In this document: positions 21,304-28,052 of the stretch, in pieces
Layout: every line of letters starts with the position of its first letter
Position numbering within the stretch: position 1 is the first letter of the stretch
IMG/VR virus record: IMGVR_UViG_3300027607_000113
Span: 1 to 28,585 of that record
Length of the DNA stretch: 28,585 bases
DNA from: a virus
Strand: one strand, 5' to 3'
The notes under the pieces: generated by a model
The model's input: only the letters and a program-made list of their open reading frames with translations
Told to the model about the DNA's origin: nothing
The model's database searches: none
Program-made: the position numbers and the translations under genes

Positions 21304-21324
21304 CACCGCCCGCTCGGGGCGGTG
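21304..21324 (+). terminator. GC-rich hairpin between capsid and decoration genes
   Basis: CACCGCCC (21304-21311) pairs perfectly with GGGCGGTG (21317-21324) around a five-base loop, starting 12 bases after the capsid stop. No T run follows. It may slow or partly end transcription, or protect the 3' end of capsid mRNA, setting the ratio of capsid to downstream products. Confidence 0.4.
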
Positions 21325-21352
21325 GCCTCCGCATGCCAGCAGGAGTCAGGAC

Positions 21353-21697
21353 ATGCTCAACTACGTGCAGGACGGCAAGCGCATCCAGGTGACGGCGCCC
21401 TACGACGTCGCCTCCGGTGCCGGCTGCCTCGTCGGTGCTTTCCTCTTCGGTGCCGCCCTCGACGCGGCCACCTCTGGGGACGACGACCTCATCCTCCAGA
21501 CCGAGGGGATCGTGACCCTCGCCAAGGAGAACCCCCTGGTTATCTCCGTCGGCGACGCCGTCTACTGGGACGACACCGCCAAGGAGGTCGACAAGACCGC
21601 GACGAACGTCCTGGTCGGCGTCTGCACCAAGGCGGCCGGGAGCACCGACACCACCGTCGAGGTCAAGCTCTTCGGCATCGGCATCCCGGACGCGTAG
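21353..21697 (+). CDS. capsid decoration/cement protein, DUF2190 family
   Basis: The 114-residue protein fits DUF2190: an N-terminal GKRIQVTAPYDVASGAGCLVGAFLFGAAL block (about 9-37), then a GIVTLAKENPLVISVGDAVYWDDTAKEV segment (about 52-79, the family's G.f.l.K......GD.vYWD) and a C-terminal LVGVCTKAAGSTDTTVEVKLFG strand pair (about 87-109). Members coat or stabilise the capsid surface, the role of lambda gpD. An AGGAG site precedes the ATG. Its position right after the major capsid gene matches lambda order. Family membership is well supported by the motif series. Confidence 0.92.
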   Translation: MLNYVQDGKRIQVTAPYDVASGAGCLVGAFLFGAALDAATSGDDDLILQTEGIVTLAKENPLVISVGDAVYWDDTAKEVDKTATNVLVGVCTKAAGSTDTTVEVKLFGIGIPDA

Positions 21698-21708
21698 GCC
21701 GGTAGAGC

Positions 21709-22053
21709 GTGACGTGGGTCGATCCAACCACACCAGAGGACGGTCTGGCAGACCTGTTGAATCAGGCCTGTCGGGACCGGTTCGGCGAAGCGGTGACGTT
21801 CACACCGCAGAGCACCGGTGTGCCGGAGTCCATCACGGCGGCGTTCCAGCGCGAGCCGGAGGACCGGACCCTTGCGTCGATGAACATCGAGCATGTGACG
21901 ACCGACCCCATCATCGACCTACGCCTGGCCGACTGCTCGGTCTCGCCCGAGCGTGGGGACTCCTTTGTGGCGCGTGGCGTCACCTACAACGTCATCAAGG
22001 TGCACGACGACTCCGCCGGCTGGGCGGAAGTCTACTTGCAGCAGGTCTCCTGA
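21709..22053 (+). CDS. head-tail connector, lambda FII-like
   Basis: The start is GTG at 21709. The 114-residue protein fits the FII-type attachment family. A helical N-terminus (EDGLADLLNQACRDRFGEAV, about 10-29) is followed by a beta-barrel-like part: VTFTPQSTGVPESITAAFQREP (about 29-50), then a long VTTDPIIDLRLADCSVSPERGDSFVARGVTYNVIKVHDDSAGWAEVYLQQ (about 63-112). The RGD.F...G..Y.V..V..D..GW..V.L pattern near the end is the best family mark. It would sit below the gpW/portal channel where the tail joins. It overlaps the next gene as TGATG. Confidence 0.87.
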   Translation: MTWVDPTTPEDGLADLLNQACRDRFGEAVTFTPQSTGVPESITAAFQREPEDRTLASMNIEHVTTDPIIDLRLADCSVSPERGDSFVARGVTYNVIKVHDDSAGWAEVYLQQVS

Positions 22054-22619
22054 TGAGCCTGGGCGTATGGGAGAGCCGACAGGCGATTGTGACGCGCCTG
22101 AAGTCGGTGCCGACGCTGACGGGCATGCTGGCCAAGGGCGTGGCGAGCGTTTTCGACAGTCGGCCCGACAACGACCCGCTTGAGCCCACGGAGTGCCCCT
22201 GCATTGTGGTGGACACACCGCAGGACCAGTGGACGCCGGTGAGCGGGAATGTCCCGACCTACGACGCCAAGTCCAACATCACCATCGAAGTTCACGTCGT
22301 CTCCAACGACCCTGACCCTGCGGTGGTCGCCAAGCTCCGCGACGAGATCACCGATCTCGCTGTTGAGTCCGTCATCGGCGACTGCGAGCTCTGGAAGATC
22401 TACTCGCGCCCTGAGCAGGTGACGCTCAGCCGTCGCATGTCCCGAACCGACTACATGCGTGGCAGCGCGCAGGTCCTCATGACCGTAGGTGCCCAGCAGG
22501 AGATCGACCTGGACTACGGCACACCTACTCCACTCGAGGGCATCGACGTGACCCTCAAGATGACCGACCCCGAACAGGGCGATGACACGCCCGCAATCAC
22601 CGCCAGCTGGGAGACCTGA
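22053..22619 (+). CDS. putative tail terminator/completion protein
   Basis: The 188-residue product begins at ATG 22053, overlapping the FII-like stop. The first third is helical (WESRQAIVTRLKSVPTLTGML). Beta strands follow, with CPCIVVDTPQDQW (about 49-61) and NITIEVHVVSNDPDPAVVAKLRDEITDL (about 73-100), then SAQVLMTVGAQQEIDL (about 142-157). This helix-sheet layout with an I.VEV strand followed by a helix (A.L.DEI..L) is what gpU-like tail terminator or Mu gp37-like proteins show. Its position between the head-tail connector and the tail sheath supports a role in closing the tail tube and sheath under the head. Family name is not certain. Confidence 0.75.
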   Translation: MSLGVWESRQAIVTRLKSVPTLTGMLAKGVASVFDSRPDNDPLEPTECPCIVVDTPQDQWTPVSGNVPTYDAKSNITIEVHVVSNDPDPAVVAKLRDEITDLAVESVIGDCELWKIYSRPEQVTLSRRMSRTDYMRGSAQVLMTVGAQQEIDLDYGTPTPLEGIDVTLKMTDPEQGDDTPAITASWET

Positions 22620-22622
22620 GCC

Positions 22623-22928
22623 ATGGCCAAGTCCAAAATCTACGTTCTGCCCGCCGACCCGAAGCTCAAGTTCAAGCATGCCCAGGCGTCGATCCGAAAG
22701 GACGCCAAGGAGTCGCCGTTCCTCTCCCCCGAGGGCGAAGAGGTTCCCGCGGTGCGGTACTACACCGACGCCGTCGATGCAGGCCTGCTCGTCAAATTCC
22801 CCAGCAAGAAGGCCGCCGCCAAGGCCATCGCGATGGCGAAAAAGCACGAGAAGGCCCGCGAGGCCGCCGAGGCTGCAGCAGCCAAGGCCTTTGAAGACGC
22901 CATGAAGGGCGAGGACGGCAAGGAGTAG
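22623..22928 (+). CDS. DUF2635-like protein with helical tail, copy 1
   Basis: This 101-residue protein resembles its downstream neighbour: an N-terminal KSKIYVLPADPKLKF strand, then SPEGEEVPAVRYYTDAVDAGLLVKFPSKK (about 34-62). This is the DUF2635/Mu gp38 pattern of (P)xG..VP...Y(W/Y)......G.(V/L). A long Ala/Lys/Glu helix (about 63-99) is added at the C-terminus. DUF2635 genes lie just before the tail sheath gene in Mu-like phages, as here; function is not established. It starts four bases after the previous stop and ends two bases before the next start. The C-terminal helix is an unusual extension. Confidence 0.72.
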   Translation: MAKSKIYVLPADPKLKFKHAQASIRKDAKESPFLSPEGEEVPAVRYYTDAVDAGLLVKFPSKKAAAKAIAMAKKHEKAREAAEAAAAKAFEDAMKGEDGKE

Positions 22929-22930
22929 TC

Positions 22931-23122
22931 GTGCCGGACCGTATCTACGTCAAGCCGGTGGGCTCCACCAAGTTCCCCTTTCCAGGCTCTCGTGACCGCA
23001 TGGTGCGACCGGGCGGGGAGTGGGTGCCGGCCGTGAGCTACTTCCTGCGGGGTATCCGTCGGGGTGAGCTCGAGCGGGTCGACCCGCCCAAGACCAAGAA
23101 GGCGAAGGCCAAGAAGGACTAG
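22931..23122 (+). CDS. DUF2635 protein (Mu gp38-like), copy 2
   Basis: The start is GTG at 22931. The 63-residue product shows IYVKPVGSTKFPFPGSRDRMVRPGGEWVPAVSYFLRGIRRGELERVDPP, which fits DUF2635 across its length: KP.G..., a proline-rich loop, then G..VP...Y(W/F).RR...G(D/E)(V/L). A short Lys-rich tail follows. It is immediately before the tail sheath gene, exactly where Mu-like phages carry gp38. The preceding 101-aa gene reads as a diverged copy. The biological role of this family is unknown; a small structural or assembly helper for the contractile tail is likely. Confidence 0.85.
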   Translation: MPDRIYVKPVGSTKFPFPGSRDRMVRPGGEWVPAVSYFLRGIRRGELERVDPPKTKKAKAKKD

Positions 23123-23125
23123 CCC

Positions 23126-24610
23126 ATGACTCTCCCCGCCAGCCACAAAGCATCCGGCTTCTACGGCCGGGTTGACGCGTCGCAGAACATCCGCAGCGCG
23201 ACCGGGAAGCCGCGTCTCATCATCGCCCAGAAGCTGGCCGCGGGGACGGCTGTCGTGGACACCCCGGTGCTCGTGCTGTCGGAGTCCAAGGCCATCACCC
23301 TGTTTGGCCAGGGCAGCCACGCACACCTGATGTCCAAGGTGGCGCTTGACAACAACCGGACCATCCCGCTGTACGTGATTCCCGTCGCTGACCACGGCAG
23401 CGCAGCCAAGGCCACTGGCAAGCTGGACGTGACGGTCACGACGGCTGAGGCCGGCACCCTCCATCTCTACATCGCCGGCCAGAAGGTGCAGGTGGCGGTA
23501 TCGGCTGGCGACACCGCTGACGACATCGCGGCTGCCATCGTGGCGGCCATCACGGCGGCGCCGGACCTTCCGGTCACGGCCGCCGTCAACGGCGTCAACG
23601 CCAACGAGGTCGACCTGACCGCCAAGAACGGCGGCACCCTCGGCAACGGCATCGACCTGCAGCTGAACTACTTCGGCGAGGTTGGGGGCGAGGAAACGCC
23701 CACGGGCGTCACGGTGGCGATCACCGCGATGAGCTCGGGTGCCACAGACCCGGACCTCTCCAACGCGGTCGCCGCGATGGGGGACACCGAGTACGACTAC
23801 GGTGCTTGGGCCTTCACCGACGCCACCAACCTGAACCTCATCGGCGCCGAGCTCGACGACAGCGACACCGGTCGGTGGGGCCAGTTTCGGCAGCTGTACG
23901 GCCACTGGTTCACGTCGAAAATCGACAGCCTGAGCAACTTGGTGACCTTTGGTGGCACCCGGAACGACCAGCATGTGAGTGTGCTGGGTCTGGCCTCCAT
24001 GCCGTCGCCGGTGTGGGAGGTGGCCGCAGCGCTGATGAGCGTCGCCGCTGGCTCGCTGTCCGTGCGTCCCCGGAACCCCATCTCGAAGGTGGCGCTCAAG
24101 GGCATCCTCGGGCCCAAGGCCGCTGACCGCTTCGACGGCACCGAGCGAAGCACGCTGCTCAACAACGGCATCGCCGCCGCGGTCGTCAACGACCAGGGCG
24201 AGGTGGTCTTGGACGTCTGCGCGACGACCTACCAGACCGACTCGCAGGGCAACGACGACGACAGCTACCACGAGGTGCAGACGCCTGCGACGAACCAGGC
24301 GCTGATGCGCCTGTGGAAGGCTCGGTCGCAGAAGTACCAGGAGTTCTCGCTAGTCGGCGACGACAAGAAGCTCCGCGCCGGCGTGGAGAAGGTCACCACC
24401 GCCAAGAAGGTGGTGGGCGACGTCTTCATCGGCGGCTACCGCGAGGCCATCCGCAACGGCTGGTGCGAGGACATGGCCGGCTTCAAGGAGCGGCTCAACT
24501 GGAACCTCGAGGGCGGCCGGATCGTCGTCAGCGAGCTCCCCGCCGACCTGGCGAACCCGCTGCGCCAGTTCGACGTGACCCTGAGCTTCCAGCTGGACTT
24601 CGCCGCGTAG
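23126..24610 (+). CDS. contractile tail sheath protein, Mu gpL-like
   Basis: The 494-residue protein is a tail sheath subunit, showing that the phage has a contractile (myovirus-type) tail. An N-terminal domain holds the GKPRLIIAQKLAAGTAV and LFGQGSHAHLMSKVALDNN segments (about 27-75). A central insertion is rich in beta strands and Ala (about 85-210). The Mu-type core GAWAFTDATNLN (about 227-238) is followed by W.QFRQLYGHWFT. The conserved C-terminal half includes NPISKVALKGI, LLNNGIAAAVV, YQTDSQGNDDDSYHEVQT and a closing LRQFDVTLSFQLDFAA strand that would augment neighbouring subunits. The ATG at 23126 overlaps nothing and follows the DUF2635 stop by three bases. Confidence 0.95.
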   Translation: MTLPASHKASGFYGRVDASQNIRSATGKPRLIIAQKLAAGTAVVDTPVLVLSESKAITLFGQGSHAHLMSKVALDNNRTIPLYVIPVADHGSAAKATGKLDVTVTTAEAGTLHLYIAGQKVQVAVSAGDTADDIAAAIVAAITAAPDLPVTAAVNGVNANEVDLTAKNGGTLGNGIDLQLNYFGEVGGEETPTGVTVAITAMSSGATDPDLSNAVAAMGDTEYDYGAWAFTDATNLNLIGAELDDSDTGRWGQFRQLYGHWFTSKIDSLSNLVTFGGTRNDQHVSVLGLASMPSPVWEVAAALMSVAAGSLSVRPRNPISKVALKGILGPKAADRFDGTERSTLLNNGIAAAVVNDQGEVVLDVCATTYQTDSQGNDDDSYHEVQTPATNQALMRLWKARSQKYQEFSLVGDDKKLRAGVEKVTTAKKVVGDVFIGGYREAIRNGWCEDMAGFKERLNWNLEGGRIVVSELPADLANPLRQFDVTLSFQLDFAA

Positions 24611-24622
24611 GAGTAACGCCCC

Positions 24623-25003
24623 ATGGCCACCAAGAAGATCGCCGGCACTCTCTCGATGAACGTCGGCACTCGCCTGGCCAGCGTCGGCATGAACGCCACG
24701 CTGCAGACCCAGACGAACGTCAAGGAGTCGAAGACCGGGCTCAGCGGCGATGGCGGCTTCACCGAGAAGCCCATCAACCCATTCGCCGAGATCGAAATCC
24801 TCACGACCGATCCCGAGATGGAGGACGCCATCGAGGCGCTGTCGGGGCGAGCGGAGGACGTCGTGCAGATCGACGCCGACACCGGCGAGAGCTGGATCTT
24901 CTCCGAGTGCTGGTCGACCGGGGAGCGTCCCCGCGACCTCTCGGAGGGCAACTTCACGGTGCGCATCGAATGCCTGCCGGGTGACTTCGACAAGGTGAGC
25001 TGA
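24623..25003 (+). CDS. tail tube protein, Mu gpM-like
   Basis: The 126-residue protein follows the sheath gene by 12 bases and has the Mu gpM/tail tube family's look. KIAGTLSMNVGTRLASVGMNATLQT (about 5-29) carries the 'G.l......g....G' opening. Then come PFAEIEILTTDPEMEDAIEALSGRAEDVVQIDADTGESWIFSECWSTGERPRDLSEGNFTVRIEC (about 53-119) with the typical G...V....G..W.F......G..........G...V.FE.. order. Hexameric rings would form the inner tube inside the sheath. The stop overlaps the next gene's ATG as TGATG. Length fits the family. Confidence 0.92.
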   Translation: MATKKIAGTLSMNVGTRLASVGMNATLQTQTNVKESKTGLSGDGGFTEKPINPFAEIEILTTDPEMEDAIEALSGRAEDVVQIDADTGESWIFSECWSTGERPRDLSEGNFTVRIECLPGDFDKVS

Positions 25004-25484
25004 TGGGCGGCCGAAACCACAAGAAGCGTCGGGGAGGCTACCTGCCTCCCGAGAACTACGTCGCGATTGCGACGCTGCGCCAGCCCATCATGGTGCTCGG
25101 CGAGGAGGTCGATGAGCTCTACTTCCGCGGAGTGGAGCTGGGCGACTTCGACGACGACTTCTCCCTTGAGGACATCGAGACCGAGCTGCTGAAGCCGGCG
25201 ACCATCCGCGAGTTCACTCGGGTGCTCACGAACATCTCACCCAAGGCCGCCAAGACCATCTCTTTTGCGGACCTGGAGGTGTTGGGGGAGGCGGTCGCGA
25301 AGGCCTTCGACCCTTTTGGGGACTCGGACGAGAGCTCGGAGGGCGCCGAAAGCTAGACGAGTTCGCGACCAACCTCGCGTGGAGTTGGGGCTGGAGCCCC
25401 TCTGACCTCTGGAGCATGACCGCCTCAGAACTCGTGTTCTGGGCGAAGCATGGGGCGAGAATTGGCGAAAAAGCTCGAAATTAA
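25003..25484 (+). CDS. tail assembly chaperone with -1 frameshift extension (gp41-like plus fused product)
   Basis: The zero-frame product (25003-25356, 117 aa) fits Mu gp41-type tail assembly chaperones: NYVAIATLRQPIMVLGEEVDELYFRGVELGDF (about 18-49). A slippery heptamer CCCTTTT (25311-25317) lies in the exact X-XXY-YYZ phase (codons CCT TTT). Slipping back by one gives an open frame from 25317 to TAA at 25482-25484, adding 55 residues for about 160 in total. The added part includes LAWSWGWSPSDLWSMTASELVFWA, the helical pattern of the frameshifted partner (gpG-T/gp42-like). Both products would load on the tape measure before tube assembly. The extension overlaps the tape measure start by 35 bases. 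Confidence 0.85.
25311..25317 (+). promoter_or_regulatory. slippery heptamer for programmed -1 frameshift
   Basis: CCCTTTT is in phase as C-CCT-TTT relative to the chaperone frame, so both tRNAs can re-pair in the -1 frame. It lies about 13 codons before the zero-frame stop. The downstream bases are GC-rich (GGGGAC...GGAGGGCGCC), which could fold as a stimulator. Confidence 0.72.
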
Positions 25485-26892
25485 GGCGGTAATCAGGGCC
25501 ATCGACAAGGCCACCGCCCCCGTTCGTCTTGCCGCTCGTCGCATCAAAATCGCGCTGGGAAACTCGCTCCGCGGCGTCGGTCGCATCGGCTTGAGCGTCG
25601 GGAAGGTCATCGGAGGCCTCGCGGTCAAAGCCGGTGCTTTGGGTGCCGCCGGCGTGGGAGGCCTCGCTGCCTGGGCGAAGAGCTACGTCTCCGCGGGCAA
25701 TGAGATTTCGAAGTTCTCCCGACAGGTGGGCTTCACGGCTCAGCGGATGCAGGAGTACGAGCTCGTCGCCAAGCGTGCGAGCGTCGGCTCCGACGAGTTC
25801 CGAGACGCCATCAAGGACATGTCCGAGCGCGTCGGCGAGGCGAAGGGCGAAATGGGGGGTGAGCTGTACGAGGGGCTCAAGAACCTCGACAAGGGCTTGC
25901 TCAAGGCGGTCATGAGCACCGATACCGCGGAGCAGGCTTTCGAGCTTCTCATCCGCGCCGTCGAGCGCGAGACAGACGCGACCAAGCGGAACCGCCTGGC
26001 CAACATCGCGTTCGGCGAGGCCGGCTTCGCCATGATTCGCATGGCCGAAAAGGGCCAGGTGGAGCTCGGTCGGCTGACCAAAGTGGTGCGTGAGAGTGGC
26101 GCGGTCATGGACGGCAAGGCCCTCAAGGCATCGGAGAAGGCCACCGAGCGGTGGCACGAGTTCTCCGAGCAGATCACGGCCACCCGCAACACCATCATGG
26201 GAGAGCTGCTCCCGGTGTTTCTGCCGCTCATCAAGAGGATGTCGGACTGGCTGAAGGTGAGCGCGAATCAGAAGCAGCTTGCAGCCTGGGTCCGGCAGTT
26301 CGTCCAGGCCGTCATCGATGGCGTTCCGCGCGTGATCACCTGGTTCAAGGAGGCGGGAGAGTGGGTGGCCAACCTCATCGACAAGATGGGCGGCCTCAAG
26401 GGTGTGGGCTTGGCGCTGGCGGGTCTGTTCGCCGGGAAGCTGCTCTTTGCGCTCGGCCCGGTTGGTGTGGCGTTGGCCGGGATCGCTGCCGCGGCCGTAT
26501 ACGCGTACCAGAAGATCAAGGAGGTCATCGAGGCAAACGACAAGATCAACAAGCGCGACGCCAAGGCTGGACTCGCTGCCATCGAGGCGGCGACCCTCAA
26601 CAAGCCAGTGAAGCTCGAGGACGGCTCCGTGCAGGCCAAAGGGCCCGACCTTGCCCTCTTCACCCTGGCCAATCTTCGTAGCGGTGGGGTCGGCGAGCGC
26701 GACACAAGCGCGCTGCTCGAGGCGTCGAGGCGCATGGCGGCGAACACCTCACAGTCGGAGTTCAAGGGCCAGCTGACGGTTGACCTCCGCTCCAAAGACC
26801 CCAACGTCTCCATCGACGGCATCCGGCTTCGGGGCAACGGCGCCCTGGACCTCAAGGCCAAGGGCGCGCGAAAGTCGCAGGTGGGTCGATGA
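25450..26892 (+). CDS. tail tape measure protein
   Basis: The 480-residue protein sets tail length and guides DNA exit. It opens with a basic helix (RELAKKLEIKAVIRAIDKATAPVRLAARRIKIAL), followed by a glycine/alanine hydrophobic segment (about 55-76). Then comes a long helical part containing KFSRQVGFTAQRMQEYELVAKRASVGSDEFRDAIKDMSE, the sequence style common in Mu/P2-type tape measures. A second strongly hydrophobic stretch (about 317-352: GVGLALAGLFAGKLLFALGPVGVALAGIAAAAVYAY) can span membrane. At 480 residues it is short for the class, so the tail should be short for a myovirus. The start lies inside the chaperone frameshift extension. Confidence 0.92.
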   Translation: MGRELAKKLEIKAVIRAIDKATAPVRLAARRIKIALGNSLRGVGRIGLSVGKVIGGLAVKAGALGAAGVGGLAAWAKSYVSAGNEISKFSRQVGFTAQRMQEYELVAKRASVGSDEFRDAIKDMSERVGEAKGEMGGELYEGLKNLDKGLLKAVMSTDTAEQAFELLIRAVERETDATKRNRLANIAFGEAGFAMIRMAEKGQVELGRLTKVVRESGAVMDGKALKASEKATERWHEFSEQITATRNTIMGELLPVFLPLIKRMSDWLKVSANQKQLAAWVRQFVQAVIDGVPRVITWFKEAGEWVANLIDKMGGLKGVGLALAGLFAGKLLFALGPVGVALAGIAAAAVYAYQKIKEVIEANDKINKRDAKAGLAAIEAATLNKPVKLEDGSVQAKGPDLALFTLANLRSGGVGERDTSALLEASRRMAANTSQSEFKGQLTVDLRSKDPNVSIDGIRLRGNGALDLKAKGARKSQVGR

Positions 26893-28052
26893 GCTGGCGT
26901 GACAACCTGCGCCCGGCCAGCTTCCGCGGCGTTCCCTTCTCGGTCACCAGCATGGAGACAGAGGTCGGTCGCGACGGTGTTCTGCAGGAGCCCCTCGGCG
27001 ACGGCGGAGGCTACTTCGACGACCAGGGCCGCAAGGTGCGCCGGTTCCGGCTGTCCGCCTTTGTCATCGCCACAGGTGATGGCTCTGACTACGCCCGCCG
27101 GCGCGATGCCCTCATTACGGCGGTCGAGCAGAAGGGCGCAGGAACGTTGGTGCATCCGACGTTCGGCACCCTTCGCGTGCAGGTCCTGCCACCGGTGGTG
27201 CTCTCCGAGACCATGGAGGAAGGCCGTGCCGCGACGTTCCGGCTGGAGTTCGCTGAGGTGGGTGACGGCCGGACGTTTCCGACGGCCACGTTAGACAAGC
27301 CGGCCGTGGTGGCCAGCCGGAGCGCCACCCTCAAGGAGCAGCTCGGGGAGTACTTCGAGGACGTGGCGGAGGTGACCGGGCAGCTGGACTATGTGGTGTC
27401 ATCGGCCGAGGACCAACTCGCGACCATCGTCACCGAGACGACGCAGATCATCGAGGCCGCCGGCGACGCGGTGGTGGACACGCCAGCCGTCATCGAGAGG
27501 CTTGGCGGGCTGTCGGCGACGGCGACCACCTTCGTCGCCGATGTGGTGGCCATGCTCGAGGAGATCTCCGAGCGAGACCCCTTGGTTCAACTCGCCAAGG
27601 CCATCGTGCCGCCCGAGCTCACCGCGACGAACCCGACCGATCTGCAGGCGGAGCGCAACGCCCGGGCCGTGGCGCTGACCGTTCGGCTGGGGGCGCTGGC
27701 TGTAGCAGCTGAGGCGGCGGCGGCTGAGACCTTCGAGGCCTACGATGATGCGCTCCGTGCCCGAGACGGAATCGTCGACCTGGTCATTGCCGATGAGGCT
27801 CGCGACGACATCACCGGCGACCTTCACGCCGCGTTGCGCGACGTGCGGCTCGCGGCCTGGGACCAGCTCACGACCGACGCCTTGCAGCTGCCGCGCCTAG
27901 TGACCTACACGCCGCCGGCGGTGACGTCCGCCCAGGAAATCGCCCAGCTGCTCTACCTCGACGGCAGCCGTGCGAACGAGATCGTTCGGCGCAACGACAT
28001 CGCGCATTCCGGCTTTGTGCCGCCGCGCCCGCTGCGGGTGCTGGCGTCATGA
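26889..28052 (+). CDS. Mu gpN-like baseplate/DNA-circularisation N-terminal domain protein
   Basis: The N-terminal 120 residues match the DNA_circ_N family (PF07157), shared with Mu gpN. SWRDNLRPASFRGVPFSVTSMETEVGRDGVLQEPL (2-36) is followed by a GRKVRRFRLSAFVIATGDGSDYARRRDALITAVEQKGAGTLVHPTFGTLRVQV segment (about 48-100), then RAATFRLEFAEVG. The remaining 260 residues are helix-rich and Ala/Glu-rich with no motif I can name. Despite the old family name, the Mu protein is a tail/baseplate component. It overlaps the tape measure stop and the next gene's start (ATGA at 28049-28052). Confidence 0.92.
   Translation: MSWRDNLRPASFRGVPFSVTSMETEVGRDGVLQEPLGDGGGYFDDQGRKVRRFRLSAFVIATGDGSDYARRRDALITAVEQKGAGTLVHPTFGTLRVQVLPPVVLSETMEEGRAATFRLEFAEVGDGRTFPTATLDKPAVVASRSATLKEQLGEYFEDVAEVTGQLDYVVSSAEDQLATIVTETTQIIEAAGDAVVDTPAVIERLGGLSATATTFVADVVAMLEEISERDPLVQLAKAIVPPELTATNPTDLQAERNARAVALTVRLGALAVAAEAAAAETFEAYDDALRARDGIVDLVIADEARDDITGDLHAALRDVRLAAWDQLTTDALQLPRLVTYTPPAVTSAQEIAQLLYLDGSRANEIVRRNDIAHSGFVPPRPLRVLAS

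Noticed and set aside
21562-21894. A minus-strand frame between the DUF2190 and FII-like genes, considered as a possible reverse-oriented moron.
   Set aside because: It covers the ends of two structural genes, has no ribosome site or promoter, and the real gap between those genes is only 11 bases.
22760-24271. A 503-codon minus-strand open frame under the tail sheath gene.
   Set aside because: It is a high-GC shadow frame of the well-supported sheath gene, with low-complexity Val/Gly/Asp/Arg composition and no motif.
25357-25449. Treating the gap between the chaperone and tape measure genes as non-coding.
   Set aside because: The -1 frame through it is open and has the expected chaperone extension sequence, so it is better explained by frameshifting.
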